Assembly: GCA_028694115.1 (NCBI GenBank)
Contig: JAQUUB010000006.1
Coordinates: 1 to 64,000, forward strand
DNA: 64,000 nucleotides
Source of the DNA: Lachnospiraceae bacterium
GTDB taxonomy: Bacteria; Bacillota_A; Clostridia; Lachnospirales; Lachnospiraceae
Direction: 5' to 3'
Shown here: one piece after another, positions 38,642-48,020 of the stretch
Layout: each line of letters starts with the position of its first letter
Position numbering within the stretch: position 1 is the first letter of the stretch
Program-made: the position numbers and the translations under genes
Notes under the pieces: generated by a model
What the model saw: only the letters and a program-made list of their open reading frames with translations
The model's database searches: none
Told to the model about the DNA's origin: nothing

Positions 38642-39106
38642 TTAGTCAACCGTATCTTCTGGAATTTTTGCTTTGTTTAGTGCAGTTTGAATTGCATCAA
38701 GCAAAACCATCGAAGTATATTTGTTCTCTTCAGAATAGGTAATTCCCTCAAGAGACTGTGTACTATAGATTTGAGAAACCAATTCATCAAAAGATGGCTC
38801 TACCAGAGGATACATGGTTGCAACCGTTTCATCAAGGTTAATCAAACGAATAGAATTAATATTGTCGCTATCTACAGCAACTTCAATATCAATAGCATTT
38901 CCATTCAGGGTAAGAGAAGTAGTATAGACGCCAGCAGAGTATTGGGCAGCCCCCACGGTATTATCTGTTGTGTGAATACTAGATTTCTTTTCAGGCATAA
39001 ACATAAAAATAAGAAGGATAATAAGTAGAAGGCCTAGTAAGACAAAGATTCCAGTATAAATTAATTCTTTCATGTGAAGGACGACAATTTTAGTTTTTGA
39101 ATTCAA
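38642..39106 (-). CDS. Hypothetical membrane-anchored extracellular protein (TTG start)
   Basis: A 154-residue protein with one N-terminal membrane helix (about residues 16-36) and a small extracellular domain ('YSAGVYTTSLTLNG', 'INSIRLINLDETVATMYPL'). I recognise no family with confidence; the beta-rich pattern slightly resembles FMN-binding (RnfG-like) domains. Start is TTG at 39106 because AGGAGG lies six bases upstream; the internal ATG (residue 12) has no ribosome site. A TATAAT on the minus strand at 39141-39146 may be its -10. Confidence 0.7.
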   Translation of the reverse strand: MNSKTKIVVLHMKELIYTGIFVLLGLLLIILLIFMFMPEKKSSIHTTDNTVGAAQYSAGVYTTSLTLNGNAIDIEVAVDSDNINSIRLINLDETVATMYPLVEPSFDELVSQIYSTQSLEGITYSEENKYTSMVLLDAIQTALNKAKIPEDTVD

Positions 39107-39190
39107 AGGGAACCTCCTAATGGGATGCTTTCTATAAGATATTATAAGTCGAATGTAATTATGACAAACAAAATTGGAAAGTAGAAAGAA

Positions 39191-39219
39191 TTGACAACAA
39201 AAATAATACTTGTTATTAT
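39191..39219 (+). promoter_or_regulatory. glnA promoter
   Basis: TTGACA (39191-39196) and TATTAT (39214-39219), spacing 17 bp. Start would be near 39226. Confidence 0.85.
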
Positions 39220-39225
39220 GAAAAA

Positions 39226-39278
39226 GGAACGAAGGCGTTTTCCAAAGGGCATAAACCTTACGGAAACGTCTTTCTTTT
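39226..39278 (+). promoter_or_regulatory. glnA leader attenuator
   Basis: Beginning at the predicted start, the RNA can form a terminator: GGCGTTTTCC (39234-39243) with GGAAACGTC (39262-39270), an inner AAGG/CCTT, and a TTTCTTTTT tail. An alternative hairpin pairs GGAAC (39226-39230) with GTTTTCC (39237-39243), using the same left arm. The two are mutually exclusive, as in attenuation. An ANTAR antiterminator protein gene lies just downstream of glnA. Confidence 0.65.
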
Positions 39279-39305
39279 TACTATTTATCAAAGGGGATTA
39301 AAAAA

Positions 39306-40637
39306 ATGAGCAAATATACGAAAAGTGACATTATTAGAATGGTAGAAGAGGAAGATGTAGGATTTATCCGGTTACAGTTTACGGATATATTTGGAACGAT
39401 GAAGAATGTAGCTATCACATCAAGCCAATTAGAAAAGGCATTGAATAATGAATGCATGTTTGACGGTTCCTCTATTGAAGGATTTGTTAGAATTGAGGAA
39501 TCTGATATGTATCTAAGACCAGATCTCGATTCATTTGTGATTTTTCCTTGGAGACCACAGCAGGGAAAAGTTGCAAGATTTATATGTGATATTTACAGAC
39601 CAGATGGAACACCTTTTGAGGGAGATCCAAGATTTGTTTTAAAGAAATCAATAAAAGAAGCAGCTGAAATGGGGTATACATTTGATGTAGGTCCAGAATG
39701 TGAATTTTTCTTATTTCATACAGATGAAGATGGTATGCCTACAACACTTACCCATGAGAAGGCAGGATATTTTGACCTCGGTCCTATAGATCTTGGTGAG
39801 AATGCAAGAAGAGATATGGTTTTAACACTTGAGGATATGGGATTTGAAATTGAAGCTTCCCATCATGAGATGGCACCAGCACAGCATGAAATAGATTTTA
39901 AATATGATGAAGCTTTAAAAACAGCAGATAATATTATGACCTTTAAGCTTACTGTTAAAACAATTGCAAAGCGTCATGGAATCTATGCGACTTTTATGCC
40001 AAAACCTAAGTATGGTATTAATGGATCGGGAATGCATATTAATATGTCATTATCGAAGGATGGAAAAAATATATTCCAGGATGAAAGTGATGAATTAGGA
40101 TTAAGTAAAGAAGCATACTATTTTATAGGTGGAATCATGAAACATATGAGGGGTATGACAACAATCACCAATCCGTTAGTGAATTCCTATAAGCGTTTAG
40201 TACCTGGCTATGAGGCACCTGTTTATATTGCATGGAGTGCTACGAACAGGAGTCCTTTGATCCGTATTCCGGCTCAAAGAGGTGAAAATACCAGAATTGA
40301 ATTGCGTTGTCCAGATCCATCATCAAATCCTTATTTAGCCTTGGCAGTTTGTCTGGCTTCCGGGCTTGATGGAATAAAAAATAAAATAGACCCCCCAGCA
40401 AGTATAAGCTGTAATATTTTTAATATGACAGAACAAGAGATGATAGATGCAAGGATAGAAGCATTGCCGGGTTCTTTAGGAGAAGCGGTAGAAGCATTCG
40501 AACAAGATGCATTTATTCAGGGAGTCCTTGGAGAACACATTAGCAAGAAATATATGAAAGCTAAGAAACAGGAATTTGCCAATTACAGGGCAAGTGTATC
40601 TCAATGGGAAATTGATGAATATTTATTTAAAAATTAA
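39306..40637 (+). CDS. glnA: Glutamine synthetase, type I
   Basis: A 443-residue GSI-alpha enzyme forming glutamine from glutamate, ammonia and ATP. '[20 protein letters not shown]' near residue 56, '[11 protein letters not shown]' near 240, '[10 protein letters not shown]' and '[23 protein letters not shown]' near 317 are active-site blocks. Short type I form typical of Firmicutes. AAGGGG precedes the ATG. Expression is probably controlled by the leader attenuator. Confidence 0.97.
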   Translation: MSKYTKSDIIRMVEEEDVGFIRLQFTDIFGTMKNVAITSSQLEKALNNECMFDGSSIEGFVRIEESDMYLRPDLDSFVIFPWRPQQGKVARFICDIYRPDGTPFEGDPRFVLKKSIKEAAEMGYTFDVGPECEFFLFHTDEDGMPTTLTHEKAGYFDLGPIDLGENARRDMVLTLEDMGFEIEASHHEMAPAQHEIDFKYDEALKTADNIMTFKLTVKTIAKRHGIYATFMPKPKYGINGSGMHINMSLSKDGKNIFQDESDELGLSKEAYYFIGGIMKHMRGMTTITNPLVNSYKRLVPGYEAPVYIAWSATNRSPLIRIPAQRGENTRIELRCPDPSSNPYLALAVCLASGLDGIKNKIDPPASISCNIFNMTEQEMIDARIEALPGSLGEAVEAFEQDAFIQGVLGEHISKKYMKAKKQEFANYRASVSQWEIDEYLFKN

Positions 40638-40739
40638 AGGTCACTTCCTTATATATATTCCGTTAAGAGAGAATGGAATGAGAATAGGATCATAGAGAAA
40701 GTACAAAAAACGTGATATAATTTGGAGGTGTGATGAAGC

Positions 40740-41288
40740 TTGACAAATATTGTTGTAGTATTCCCTAAGATAGAGGATGGAAGAAGCATCCGTAATCTAT
40801 TAGTGAAAAGCGGTTTTTCAGTAACGGCAGTTTGCACTACGGGGGCACAGGCAATTAATTATGCGGATAATTTAAATGACGGTATCGTTGTTTGTGGCTA
40901 CAAATTTCAGGATATGATGTATGCTGAATTACACGAGTACTTACCCGAACAGTTTGAGATGCTGCTTGTGGCATCAAGAGGTAAATGGGAGGATTGCAGA
41001 GACAATGATATTGTTTGTGTAGAAATGCCAATAAAGATTAATGATTTACTAAATACTGTAAGCATGATGTGCGAAAATATTGAGAGACGTAGGAAAAAGC
41101 GGAGGCTGGTACCAAAAGAAAGAAACAAAGAAGAGGTTTTAATGATTAAAGAGGCAAAAGAACTTCTGATGGACCGTAATAATATGTCTGAAGAGGAAGC
41201 ACATCGTTACATTCAGAAATGCAGTATGGATAGTGGAACAAATATGGTAGAAACAGCACAGATGGTACTGAGTCTTATGAAAGGATAG
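40740..41288 (+). CDS. ANTAR-domain response regulator (TTG start)
   Basis: A 182-residue protein with a degenerate receiver-like domain (residues 1-120) and a C-terminal ANTAR RNA-binding domain: 'MIKEAKELLMDRNNMSEEEAHRYIQ' region near residues 138-165. The receiver lacks a clear phospho-Asp in the usual context (FQDMMYAEL region). ANTAR proteins act as antiterminators; in Clostridia a relative is commonly adjacent to glnA and linked to nitrogen control. Start is TTG at 40740: GGAGG at 40724-40728 precedes it, and the nearby ATG at 40733 is out of frame. It has a -10 (TATAAT, 40716-40721) of its own. Confidence 0.88.
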   Translation: MTNIVVVFPKIEDGRSIRNLLVKSGFSVTAVCTTGAQAINYADNLNDGIVVCGYKFQDMMYAELHEYLPEQFEMLLVASRGKWEDCRDNDIVCVEMPIKINDLLNTVSMMCENIERRRKKRRLVPKERNKEEVLMIKEAKELLMDRNNMSEEEAHRYIQKCSMDSGTNMVETAQMVLSLMKG

Positions 41289-41299
41289 TGTGACAAGGT

Positions 41300-42133
41300 A
41301 TGAAATTTACAAAAATGCATGGTATCGGAAATGATTATGTATATGTGAACTGTTTTGAAGAATCAGTAAGTAATAAAGAAGAGACTGCAAGATTTATCAG
41401 TGATAGACATTTTGGAATTGGATCAGATGGTTTGATTTTAATTAATCCTTCCAATCATGCAGATTTTGAAATGGAAATGTATAATTCTGATGGCTCAAGA
41501 GCAGAAATGTGTGGTAACGGAATTCGTTGTGTTGGAAAATATGTATATGATCATAAAATGACGGACAAAAGGTGTATCAGTGTAGAGACTCTGGCAGGGA
41601 TTAAGTATCTTGATCTTGAAATTGAAAATGATAAGGTTGTTACGATTAAAGTAAATATGGGTGCTCCTATTCTAGAACCTAAGCAAATACCGGTGCAATC
41701 AGCGAAATATCCTGTCATTAAGGAGATAATCTGTATAGATGAAAAGGAATATCTGATGACTTGTGTTTCCATGGGAAATCCACATGCCATAATCTATATG
41801 GAAGATATAAAGGGATTGGAAATTGAGCATTTAGGACCAAAATTTGAGAATCATCCAGTTTTCCCCAAAAGAACAAATACGGAATTTGTAAGAGTGATTG
41901 ATCGTAAAACTGTAGAAATGCGTGTTTGGGAACGCGGAGCAGGAGAAACGCTGGCTTGTGGTACAGGAGCCTGCGCGACGGCTGTGGCCTGTATACTAAA
42001 TGGTTTGACAGAAGATAGAATCACTGTTAAACTTTTGGGTGGAGTTTTAGAAATTTATTGGAATCGAGAAGAGAATATTGTATATATGACAGGTACTGCA
42101 ACTACAGTATTTGACGGTGAAATCTCAATTTAG
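41300..42133 (+). CDS. dapF: Diaminopimelate epimerase
   Basis: A 277-residue enzyme converting LL- to meso-diaminopimelate. Both catalytic cysteines are present: '[15 protein letters not shown]' near residue 72 and '[14 protein letters not shown]' near residue 222. '[12 protein letters not shown]' at the N-terminus is also typical. The gene ends close to dapL, its pathway partner. Confidence 0.96.
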   Translation: MKFTKMHGIGNDYVYVNCFEESVSNKEETARFISDRHFGIGSDGLILINPSNHADFEMEMYNSDGSRAEMCGNGIRCVGKYVYDHKMTDKRCISVETLAGIKYLDLEIENDKVVTIKVNMGAPILEPKQIPVQSAKYPVIKEIICIDEKEYLMTCVSMGNPHAIIYMEDIKGLEIEHLGPKFENHPVFPKRTNTEFVRVIDRKTVEMRVWERGAGETLACGTGACATAVACILNGLTEDRITVKLLGGVLEIYWNREENIVYMTGTATTVFDGEISI

Positions 42134-42179
42134 TAAGATTTCTATGTCTGCGATGTTTGAGGGAAAGGAAATACAACTT

Positions 42180-43394
42180 ATGTTAAAAGTTAATGAAGAT
42201 TATTTAAAATTACCTGGAAGCTATTTATTTACGAATATTGGGAAAAAGGTAAATGCCTATGTTGCACAGAATCCAGATCGTAGTATTATTCGTCTTGGAA
42301 TTGGTGATGTAACGCAACCTTTAGCACCGGCTATTATTGAAGAATTGCACAAAGCCGTTGATGATATGGCTCATGCAGAAACATTTCATGGATATGCTCC
42401 AGATTTAGGATATGAATTTTTAAGAAATGCAATTGCTGAAAATGATTATACTGCAAGAGGATGCGAGATTTCTCCTGATGAGATTTTTGTTTCAGATGGT
42501 GCAAAATGTGACTCAGGAAACATTCAGGAAATTTTCAGTAAAGATTGTAAAATAGCAGTTTGTGATCCTGTTTATCCTGTTTATGTAGATACCAATGTTA
42601 TGGCTGGAAGAACGGGTGTTTATGATACAGTAACAGAAACATGGAGCAATGTTATTTATATGCCATGTACAAAAGAAACAAACTTTGCGCCAGAAATTCC
42701 CAAAGAAACTCCTGATATTATTTATCTATGTTTTCCAAATAATCCAACGGGTTCTACCATTACAAAATCACAGCTTCAGGAATGGGTAGATTATGCGAAT
42801 AAAGTAGGTGCCGTTATTATTTATGATGCTGCATACGAGGCATATATTTCAGAAGAGGACGTGCCACATAGTATATTTGAATGTGCGGGTGCGCGTACTT
42901 GTGCAATTGAGTTACATTCATTTTCAAAGAATGCAGGGTTTACTGGTGTACGTTTAGGATATACCGTTATTCCTAAAGATTTGAAAGTTGGAGATGTAAT
43001 GTTGCATTCCTTATGGGCAAGACGTCATGGAACAAAATATAATGGAGCCCCTTATATCGTTCAAAAGGCAGCAACCGCTGTATATTCGAACGAAGGAAAA
43101 GCACAGTTAAAGCAGCAGATTGCTTATTATATGAATAATGCAAAATATATTTTTGAAGGATTAAAATCAGCAGGCTATTCTGTGTCTGGTGGTGTGAACG
43201 CTCCCTATATCTGGCTTGAGACACCAAAGGGAATGACATCCTGGGGATTTTTTGATTATTTATTAGACAAAGCAAACGTGGTGGGCACTCCAGGATCGGG
43301 ATTTGGTCCAAGTGGAGAGGGCTATTTTAGACTTACTGCATTTGGAAGTTATGAAAATACAGTAGCGGCTATTGAAAGGATTAAGAAACTATAA
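42180..43394 (+). CDS. dapL: LL-diaminopimelate aminotransferase
   Basis: A 404-residue PLP enzyme that makes LL-diaminopimelate directly from tetrahydrodipicolinate. '[13 protein letters not shown]' (N-terminus), '[13 protein letters not shown]', '[16 protein letters not shown]' and the PLP lysine in '[18 protein letters not shown]' are DapL marks. The ATG at 42180 has AAAGGA upstream; in-frame ATGs upstream lie in the dapF end. With dapF it gives the aminotransferase branch of lysine and peptidoglycan precursor synthesis, bypassing DapD/DapE. Confidence 0.96.
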   Translation: MLKVNEDYLKLPGSYLFTNIGKKVNAYVAQNPDRSIIRLGIGDVTQPLAPAIIEELHKAVDDMAHAETFHGYAPDLGYEFLRNAIAENDYTARGCEISPDEIFVSDGAKCDSGNIQEIFSKDCKIAVCDPVYPVYVDTNVMAGRTGVYDTVTETWSNVIYMPCTKETNFAPEIPKETPDIIYLCFPNNPTGSTITKSQLQEWVDYANKVGAVIIYDAAYEAYISEEDVPHSIFECAGARTCAIELHSFSKNAGFTGVRLGYTVIPKDLKVGDVMLHSLWARRHGTKYNGAPYIVQKAATAVYSNEGKAQLKQQIAYYMNNAKYIFEGLKSAGYSVSGGVNAPYIWLETPKGMTSWGFFDYLLDKANVVGTPGSGFGPSGEGYFRLTAFGSYENTVAAIERIKKL

Positions 43395-43395
43395 T

Positions 43396-44259
43396 ATGAG
43401 AATCGGTGCATTAGAAGCGGGCGGAACCAAGATGGTTTGCGCAGTTGGAAATGAAAATGGTGAAATTTTTGAACAGGAGTCTTTCCCAACAGATACTCCT
43501 GAAATTACGGTCCCTAAGTTGCTGCATTTTTTTAAGGATAGGAATATCGATGCTTTAGGGATTGCGTGTTTTGGACCAGTGGATCTAAATAAGAATTCTG
43601 ATACTTATGGATATATAACGACAACACCTAAACTAGCATGGCAGAATTTTAATATGGTTGGTGCTTTTCGTAGTTTAGATGTGCCAATAGGATTCGATAC
43701 AGATGTGAATGGGTCTGCACTCGGAGAATATACATGGGGAATTGGAAAGGGTCTTAACAGCTGTATCTATATCACAATTGGTACTGGTGTGGGAGTCGGA
43801 GTGATTGCAGATGGAAATCTATTACATGGAATGTTACATCCTGAAGCAGGTCATATACTATTAGCCAAGCATCCAGAGGATTCTTATCAGGGAAGATGTC
43901 CTTTTCATCCTAATTGCTTTGAAGGATTATGTGCAGGTCCTGCAGTAGAAGAGCGATGGGGAAAAAAGGGAATTGAACTTACGGATAAAAAGGAAGTATG
44001 GGAGCTTGAAGCGTATTACATTGCGCAAGCGTTAGTGAACTATACGTTGACGCTTTCTCCAGAAAGAATTATTCTTGGAGGAGGAATTATGCACCAGACG
44101 CAAATGTTACCTTTGATACGTGCTAAATTTAAAGAATTTTTGAATGGTTATATTCAAACAAAACAATTGGAAGATTTGGAACATTACATTGTAGTACAAA
44201 GTCTGAATGATAAGCAAGGAATTATGGGAGCAATTAAATTGGGATTACAGGCAATGTGA
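43396..44259 (+). CDS. ROK-family sugar kinase (fructokinase-like)
   Basis: A 287-residue kinase. 'ALEAGGTKMVCAVGNENG' is the ATP-binding start and 'GIGTGVGVGVI' near residue 133 the phosphate motif. The zinc set 'HPEAGHILL' with later 'GRCPFHPNCFEGLCAG' and 'GPAVEERWG' is like the ScrK/YdhR/GmuE fructokinases. Preferred sugar is not certain. The start at 43396 directly follows the dapL stop. Confidence 0.88.
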   Translation: MRIGALEAGGTKMVCAVGNENGEIFEQESFPTDTPEITVPKLLHFFKDRNIDALGIACFGPVDLNKNSDTYGYITTTPKLAWQNFNMVGAFRSLDVPIGFDTDVNGSALGEYTWGIGKGLNSCIYITIGTGVGVGVIADGNLLHGMLHPEAGHILLAKHPEDSYQGRCPFHPNCFEGLCAGPAVEERWGKKGIELTDKKEVWELEAYYIAQALVNYTLTLSPERIILGGGIMHQTQMLPLIRAKFKEFLNGYIQTKQLEDLEHYIVVQSLNDKQGIMGAIKLGLQAM

Positions 44260-44323
44260 GTAAAAAGTTAGACATTCCAAGAAAATAGTAATTGTGATAA
44301 TCGTGATAAGTATAAAATAAATC

Positions 44324-44352
44324 TTGAATTGCAATAATAATTGTGTTAGTAT
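44324..44352 (+). promoter_or_regulatory. Promoter of the T-box leader
   Basis: TTGAAT (44324-44329) and TAGTAT (44347-44352), spacing 17 bp; transcription would start near 44359. Confidence 0.65.
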
Positions 44353-44384
44353 GTTTGAATATAAAGATATTTTAATAGAAAATG

Positions 44385-44651
44385 CAATGAAAGAGACTCT
44401 TATAATGAAATTTGACAGGAATTAGTAGTCACCGACTGAGAGCTACTATGAAAGGAAGTTATAAAGGGAACGCTCTGGAGCAGGATATTCGAAATGACAA
44501 GAAATGTCACGTAGGGTATCACGTGATACGCGTTATGTATAGAGAGGGAAATCAATGATTTCCAAAGCGGGTGGTACCGCGGATAAACTTTTATCAAAGA
44601 AGATATTTAGTATATTCGTCCCGGAATGCAATAAACATTCCGGGATTTTTT
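44385..44651 (+). promoter_or_regulatory. T-box riboswitch for tRNA-Asn (possibly also tRNA-Glu)
   Basis: A full T-box leader: Stem I base AGAG (44392-44395) with CTCT (44473-44476), TTATAA paired on both sides, and a specifier strand AGGGAACG between TTATAA and CTCT. AAC (44469-44471, Asn) is followed by a purine; the overlapping GAA (44468-44470) is a Glu codon. The T-box/antiterminator core TGGTACCGCG is at 44572-44581. The terminator pairs TCCCGGAATG (44619-44628) with CATTCCGGGA, followed by TTTTTT. Uncharged tRNA would stabilise the antiterminator and allow aspS-gatCAB transcription. Confidence 0.88.
44619..44651 (+). terminator. T-box regulated terminator
   Basis: TCCCGGAATG (44619-44628) with CATTCCGGGA (44636-44645), then TTTTTT. 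It competes with the antiterminator containing the T-box core. Confidence 0.9.
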
Positions 44652-44735
44652 ATGTCCAAAATCAGATAATATTGGAGTTTTGGAGAGAGCTTATATAGAT
44701 TGTTTTTCTGATGATTGGAAATTACAAAAAGGGGG

Positions 44736-44761
44736 GCATGTGTAGGATACATGCTTTTTTT
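44736..44761 (+). terminator. Second intrinsic terminator in the aspS leader
   Basis: GCATGTGT (44736-44743) pairs with ATACATGC (44747-44754), then seven Ts. It lies between the T-box terminator and the AspRS start. See findings. Confidence 0.75.
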
Positions 44762-44822
44762 GTTCTATAAAACCCGGAAATCGAAACGAAGGTGCCCAAT
44801 GTAGGGCAGAAAGGTGGAAGCT

Positions 44823-46154
44823 ATGGAATTTATGAAAGGTATTAACAGAAAAGAAACATTAGAATTAATCGAATTATTACAGGCGGATATGGAAGGCAAA
44901 TGTGTGAAGGTAAATGGAGCTGTCCATACGATTCGAGATATGGGAAATGTGGCTTTTGTTGTTTTAAGAAAGAGAGATGGACTAGTACAGTGTGTCTATG
45001 AGGATGGAGTGACAGAATTTGAATTAGCTGCATTAAAGGAAGCATCAACCGTAGAAGTTGAGGGCGTTTTGGCTATTTCAGAGAAAGCACCAAATGGAAT
45101 CGAAATCCGATTAAAGAGTATTAAGATTTTATCAGAACCGGCTGAGCCAATGCCAATTCCAATCAGTAAATGGAAACTGAGTACTAATTTAGAGACGGCT
45201 TTAGACTTAAGACCTATTTCATTAAGAAATATAAGAGAACGTGCCAAATTCAAAATCCAGGAAGGTGTAGTCAGGGGATTTAGAGAAACCTTGATGCAAG
45301 AAGGATTTACGGAGATGCACACACCTAAAATAGGTGCAAAAGGTGCAGAGGGTGGAGCGAATATATTTAAAATTGATTATTTTCATCGACCAGCGGTACT
45401 AGCACAGAGTCCTCAGTTTTATAAGCAGATGATGGTAGGTGTTTTTGATAGAGTATTTGAGGTTGCTCCAGTTTTCCGAGCAGAAAAACATAACACGAAG
45501 AGACATTTAAATGAATATACCTCTCTTGATTTTGAAATGGGATATATTGATGGCTTTGAAGATATTATGGCAATGGAAACTGCCTGCCTCCAAAGAATTG
45601 TAAAGGTGTTAGAAGAAGATTATGCAAAAGAAGTGAAATTACTAAATATTACACTTCCGAAAGTAGATGAAATACCATGTGTACGTTTTGATAAGGCGAA
45701 AGAGTTAGTTGCAGAAAAATATCATCGTTCCATTCGAAATCCTTATGATTTAGAGCCAGAAGAAGAAGTATTAATTGGCCAGTATTTTAAAGAAGAATAT
45801 GACGCTGATTTTGTGTTTGTAACACATTACCCCTCTAAAAAGAGACCATTTTATGCAATGGATGACCCTACGGATGAGACATTTACACTGAGTTTTGACT
45901 GTCTGTTCCATGGAATGGAAATCACAACAGGTGGACAGCGTATTCATGATTACAATCAATTAATGCAGAAAATCGAGAAACGAGGCATGACTGCAGAAGG
46001 CATGGAACATTATTTGATGGCATTTAAGCACGGTATGCCAGCGCATGGTGGTCTCGGTATTGGACTTGAAAGACTAACTATGAAAATGATAGGGGAAGAA
46101 AATGTAAGAGAGACCACATTGTTCCCAAGGGATTTGTCGAGACTTGAACCGTAA
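44823..46154 (+). CDS. aspS: Aspartate--tRNA(Asn/Asp) ligase, non-discriminating archaeal type
   Basis: A 443-residue class II synthetase of the short AspRS2 type, lacking the bacterial GAD insertion domain (bacterial AspRS is about 590 residues). Anticodon-binding OB fold in residues 1-110, then class II motifs: 'FRAEKHNTKRHLNEYTSLDFEM' region (motif 2) and 'HGGLGIGLERLTMKM' (motif 3). Such enzymes charge both tRNA-Asp and tRNA-Asn; Asp-tRNA-Asn is then amidated by GatCAB, encoded next. The Asn T-box supports that role. The ATG at 44823 follows AAGGTGG. Confidence 0.9.
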   Translation: MEFMKGINRKETLELIELLQADMEGKCVKVNGAVHTIRDMGNVAFVVLRKRDGLVQCVYEDGVTEFELAALKEASTVEVEGVLAISEKAPNGIEIRLKSIKILSEPAEPMPIPISKWKLSTNLETALDLRPISLRNIRERAKFKIQEGVVRGFRETLMQEGFTEMHTPKIGAKGAEGGANIFKIDYFHRPAVLAQSPQFYKQMMVGVFDRVFEVAPVFRAEKHNTKRHLNEYTSLDFEMGYIDGFEDIMAMETACLQRIVKVLEEDYAKEVKLLNITLPKVDEIPCVRFDKAKELVAEKYHRSIRNPYDLEPEEEVLIGQYFKEEYDADFVFVTHYPSKKRPFYAMDDPTDETFTLSFDCLFHGMEITTGGQRIHDYNQLMQKIEKRGMTAEGMEHYLMAFKHGMPAHGGLGIGLERLTMKMIGEENVRETTLFPRDLSRLEP

Positions 46155-46163
46155 GTCTAAAAC

Positions 46164-46544
46164 GGGACGGTTCTCAACTATTAATTTTATATGATGCATG
46201 ACATAAGCATGCAGATGGGAGTAAATATGTCAAATATAATTAATGATGAAACAATAGAATATGTAGGAATTTTAGCCAAACTAGAGCTTTCAGATCAAGA
46301 GAAGTCTCAGGCCAAGAAAGACATGGGAAGAATGCTTGATTATATAGATAAGCTGGGTGAATGTGATACGACGGGGGTAGAATCAATGAGTCATGTATTT
46401 GCATCCAACAATTGTTTTCGTGAAGATATTATTACAAATGGTGACTTTAGCGAAAATCTGATGAAAAATGCACCGGCTCAAAAGGATAATCAGCTAAAAG
46501 TTCCAAAGACGATATAGAAAAAATTCATAACTGAGAACCGTCCC
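46164..46544. repeat. Inverted repeat pair flanking gatC
   Basis: GGGACGGTTCTCA at 46164-46176 and its exact reverse complement TGAGAACCGTCCC at 46532-46544 bracket gatC, 355 bases apart. The GGGGACGGTTCT-type word recurs in clostridial REP-like repeats. Confidence 0.7.
46227..46517 (+). CDS. gatC: Asp/Glu-tRNA amidotransferase subunit C
   Basis: A 96-residue GatC linking GatA and GatB. 'IINDETIEYVGILAKLELSD' is the conserved N-terminus and 'LGECDTTGVESMSHV' the middle. The ATG at 46227 has GGGAG eight bases upstream; the longer in-frame form begins within a hairpin. Second gene of the operon after aspS. Confidence 0.93.
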   Translation: MSNIINDETIEYVGILAKLELSDQEKSQAKKDMGRMLDYIDKLGECDTTGVESMSHVFASNNCFREDIITNGDFSENLMKNAPAQKDNQLKVPKTI

Positions 46545-46559
46545 CAGAAAGGAAAAAAG

Positions 46560-48020
46560 ATGAATATATTAGATATGACAGCGGTTGAGCTTGGAAGAAA
46601 AATCAGAGATAAAGAAGTTACGGTAAAAGAAGCCTTAGACGCTGTATTTGCTCAAATAGAAAAAAAAGAGAATCATTATCACTGCTATGTGACAATGTGT
46701 AAGGAAGAGGCTTATAAAAAAGCGGAGGCGATACAGTGCGCAATCAATGATGGAAAAATAGTATCACCACTCGCTGGAGTGCCTGTCGCTATTAAAGATA
46801 ATATGTGTACAGAAGGTATTCTGACTACATGCAGTTCAAAGATTCTTGGAAATTTCGTCCCAACATTTTCGTCAGAAGCAGTATTAAAATTAGAAGAAGC
46901 AGGCGCAATTGTAATTGGAAAAACAAACATGGATGAGTTTGCTATGGGTAGTACGACAGAGACCTCTGCGTTTGGAGAGACGAAGAATCCATGGAATGAA
47001 GAACATGTACCAGGTGGATCGTCAGGTGGATCAGCGGCAGCAGTTTCTGCAGGAGAATGTTTCTTTGCATTAGGATCAGACACGGGAGGATCCATCCGCC
47101 AGCCTGCATCGTATTGCGGTGTAGTTGGGATGAAACCAACCTATGGAACTGTTTCAAGATACGGATTAATTGCATACGGTTCTTCCCTTGACCAGATTGG
47201 ACCGCTCTGTAAAGATGTTACAGATGCAGCTACGATATTAGAAATTATAGCAACACATGATAAAAAAGATTCTACCTCGCTATTACGTGAAGATACTGAT
47301 TTTACATCCGCCTTAGTAGATGATGTAAAAGGTATGAAAATTGGTATTCCAAGAGATTATCTGGGGGAAGGAATTGAGCCAGAGGTAAAAATGGCTGTGC
47401 TACAGGCTGCGGAGGAACTCAAAAAGAAAGGTGCAATTGTAGAAGAATTTGATTTGAGCCTTGTAGAGTATGCAATCCCTGCGTACTATACCATAGCATC
47501 GGCGGAAGCAAGTTCTAACCTGGAACGCTTTGATGGCGTGAAATACGGCTATCGTACAGAAGAATATGATGGATTACATCAAATGTATAAAAAATCACGT
47601 TCCGAAGGATTTGGAGCAGAGGTAAAGAGACGTATTATGCTAGGCTCCTTTGTGCTAAGCTCTGGCTATTATGATGCTTACTATTTGAAAGCTTTAAAAG
47701 TAAAAGCCTTAATTAAGAAGGCATTTGATGAAGCCTTTGCAAAGTATGACGTAATACTTGGTCCAGTGGCACCAACAACAGCACCAAAACTGGGAGAAAG
47801 CTTGTCAGATCCCCTTAAAATGTATTTAAGTGACATCTATACAATTTCTGTTAACTTAGCGGGACTTCCAGGAATCAGTATTCCTTGTGGAAAAGATGAA
47901 AAAGGTCTTCCCATTGGATTACAGTTGATTGGTGACTGTTTTGCGGAAAAGAAGATTATTCAAACAGCTTTTGCTTATGAAAAAGTAAGAGGTAAATTTG
48001 AGAAGGAGAAGGAATCATGA
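46560..48020 (+). CDS. gatA: Asp/Glu-tRNA amidotransferase subunit A
   Basis: A 486-residue amidase subunit that releases ammonia from glutamine. The Ser-cisSer-Lys triad is visible: Lys in 'PVAIKDNMCTE' near residue 79, Ser in 'GGSSGGSAAAV' near 155 and Ser in 'SDTGGSIRQPA' near 178. Stop overlaps gatB (ATGA). Confidence 0.96.
   Translation: MNILDMTAVELGRKIRDKEVTVKEALDAVFAQIEKKENHYHCYVTMCKEEAYKKAEAIQCAINDGKIVSPLAGVPVAIKDNMCTEGILTTCSSKILGNFVPTFSSEAVLKLEEAGAIVIGKTNMDEFAMGSTTETSAFGETKNPWNEEHVPGGSSGGSAAAVSAGECFFALGSDTGGSIRQPASYCGVVGMKPTYGTVSRYGLIAYGSSLDQIGPLCKDVTDAATILEIIATHDKKDSTSLLREDTDFTSALVDDVKGMKIGIPRDYLGEGIEPEVKMAVLQAAEELKKKGAIVEEFDLSLVEYAIPAYYTIASAEASSNLERFDGVKYGYRTEEYDGLHQMYKKSRSEGFGAEVKRRIMLGSFVLSSGYYDAYYLKALKVKALIKKAFDEAFAKYDVILGPVAPTTAPKLGESLSDPLKMYLSDIYTISVNLAGLPGISIPCGKDEKGLPIGLQLIGDCFAEKKIIQTAFAYEKVRGKFEKEKES

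Noticed and set aside
39226..39270. Canonical ANTAR two-hexaloop motif in the glnA leader
   Set aside because: One possible hexaloop (GAAGGC) does not have the A1/G4 pattern and a second is not seen.
44414..44416. GAC (Asp) as T-box specifier
   Set aside because: It is on the 5' side of Stem I, outside the internal loop that faces the AGAG/CTCT base; the loop contains GAAC.
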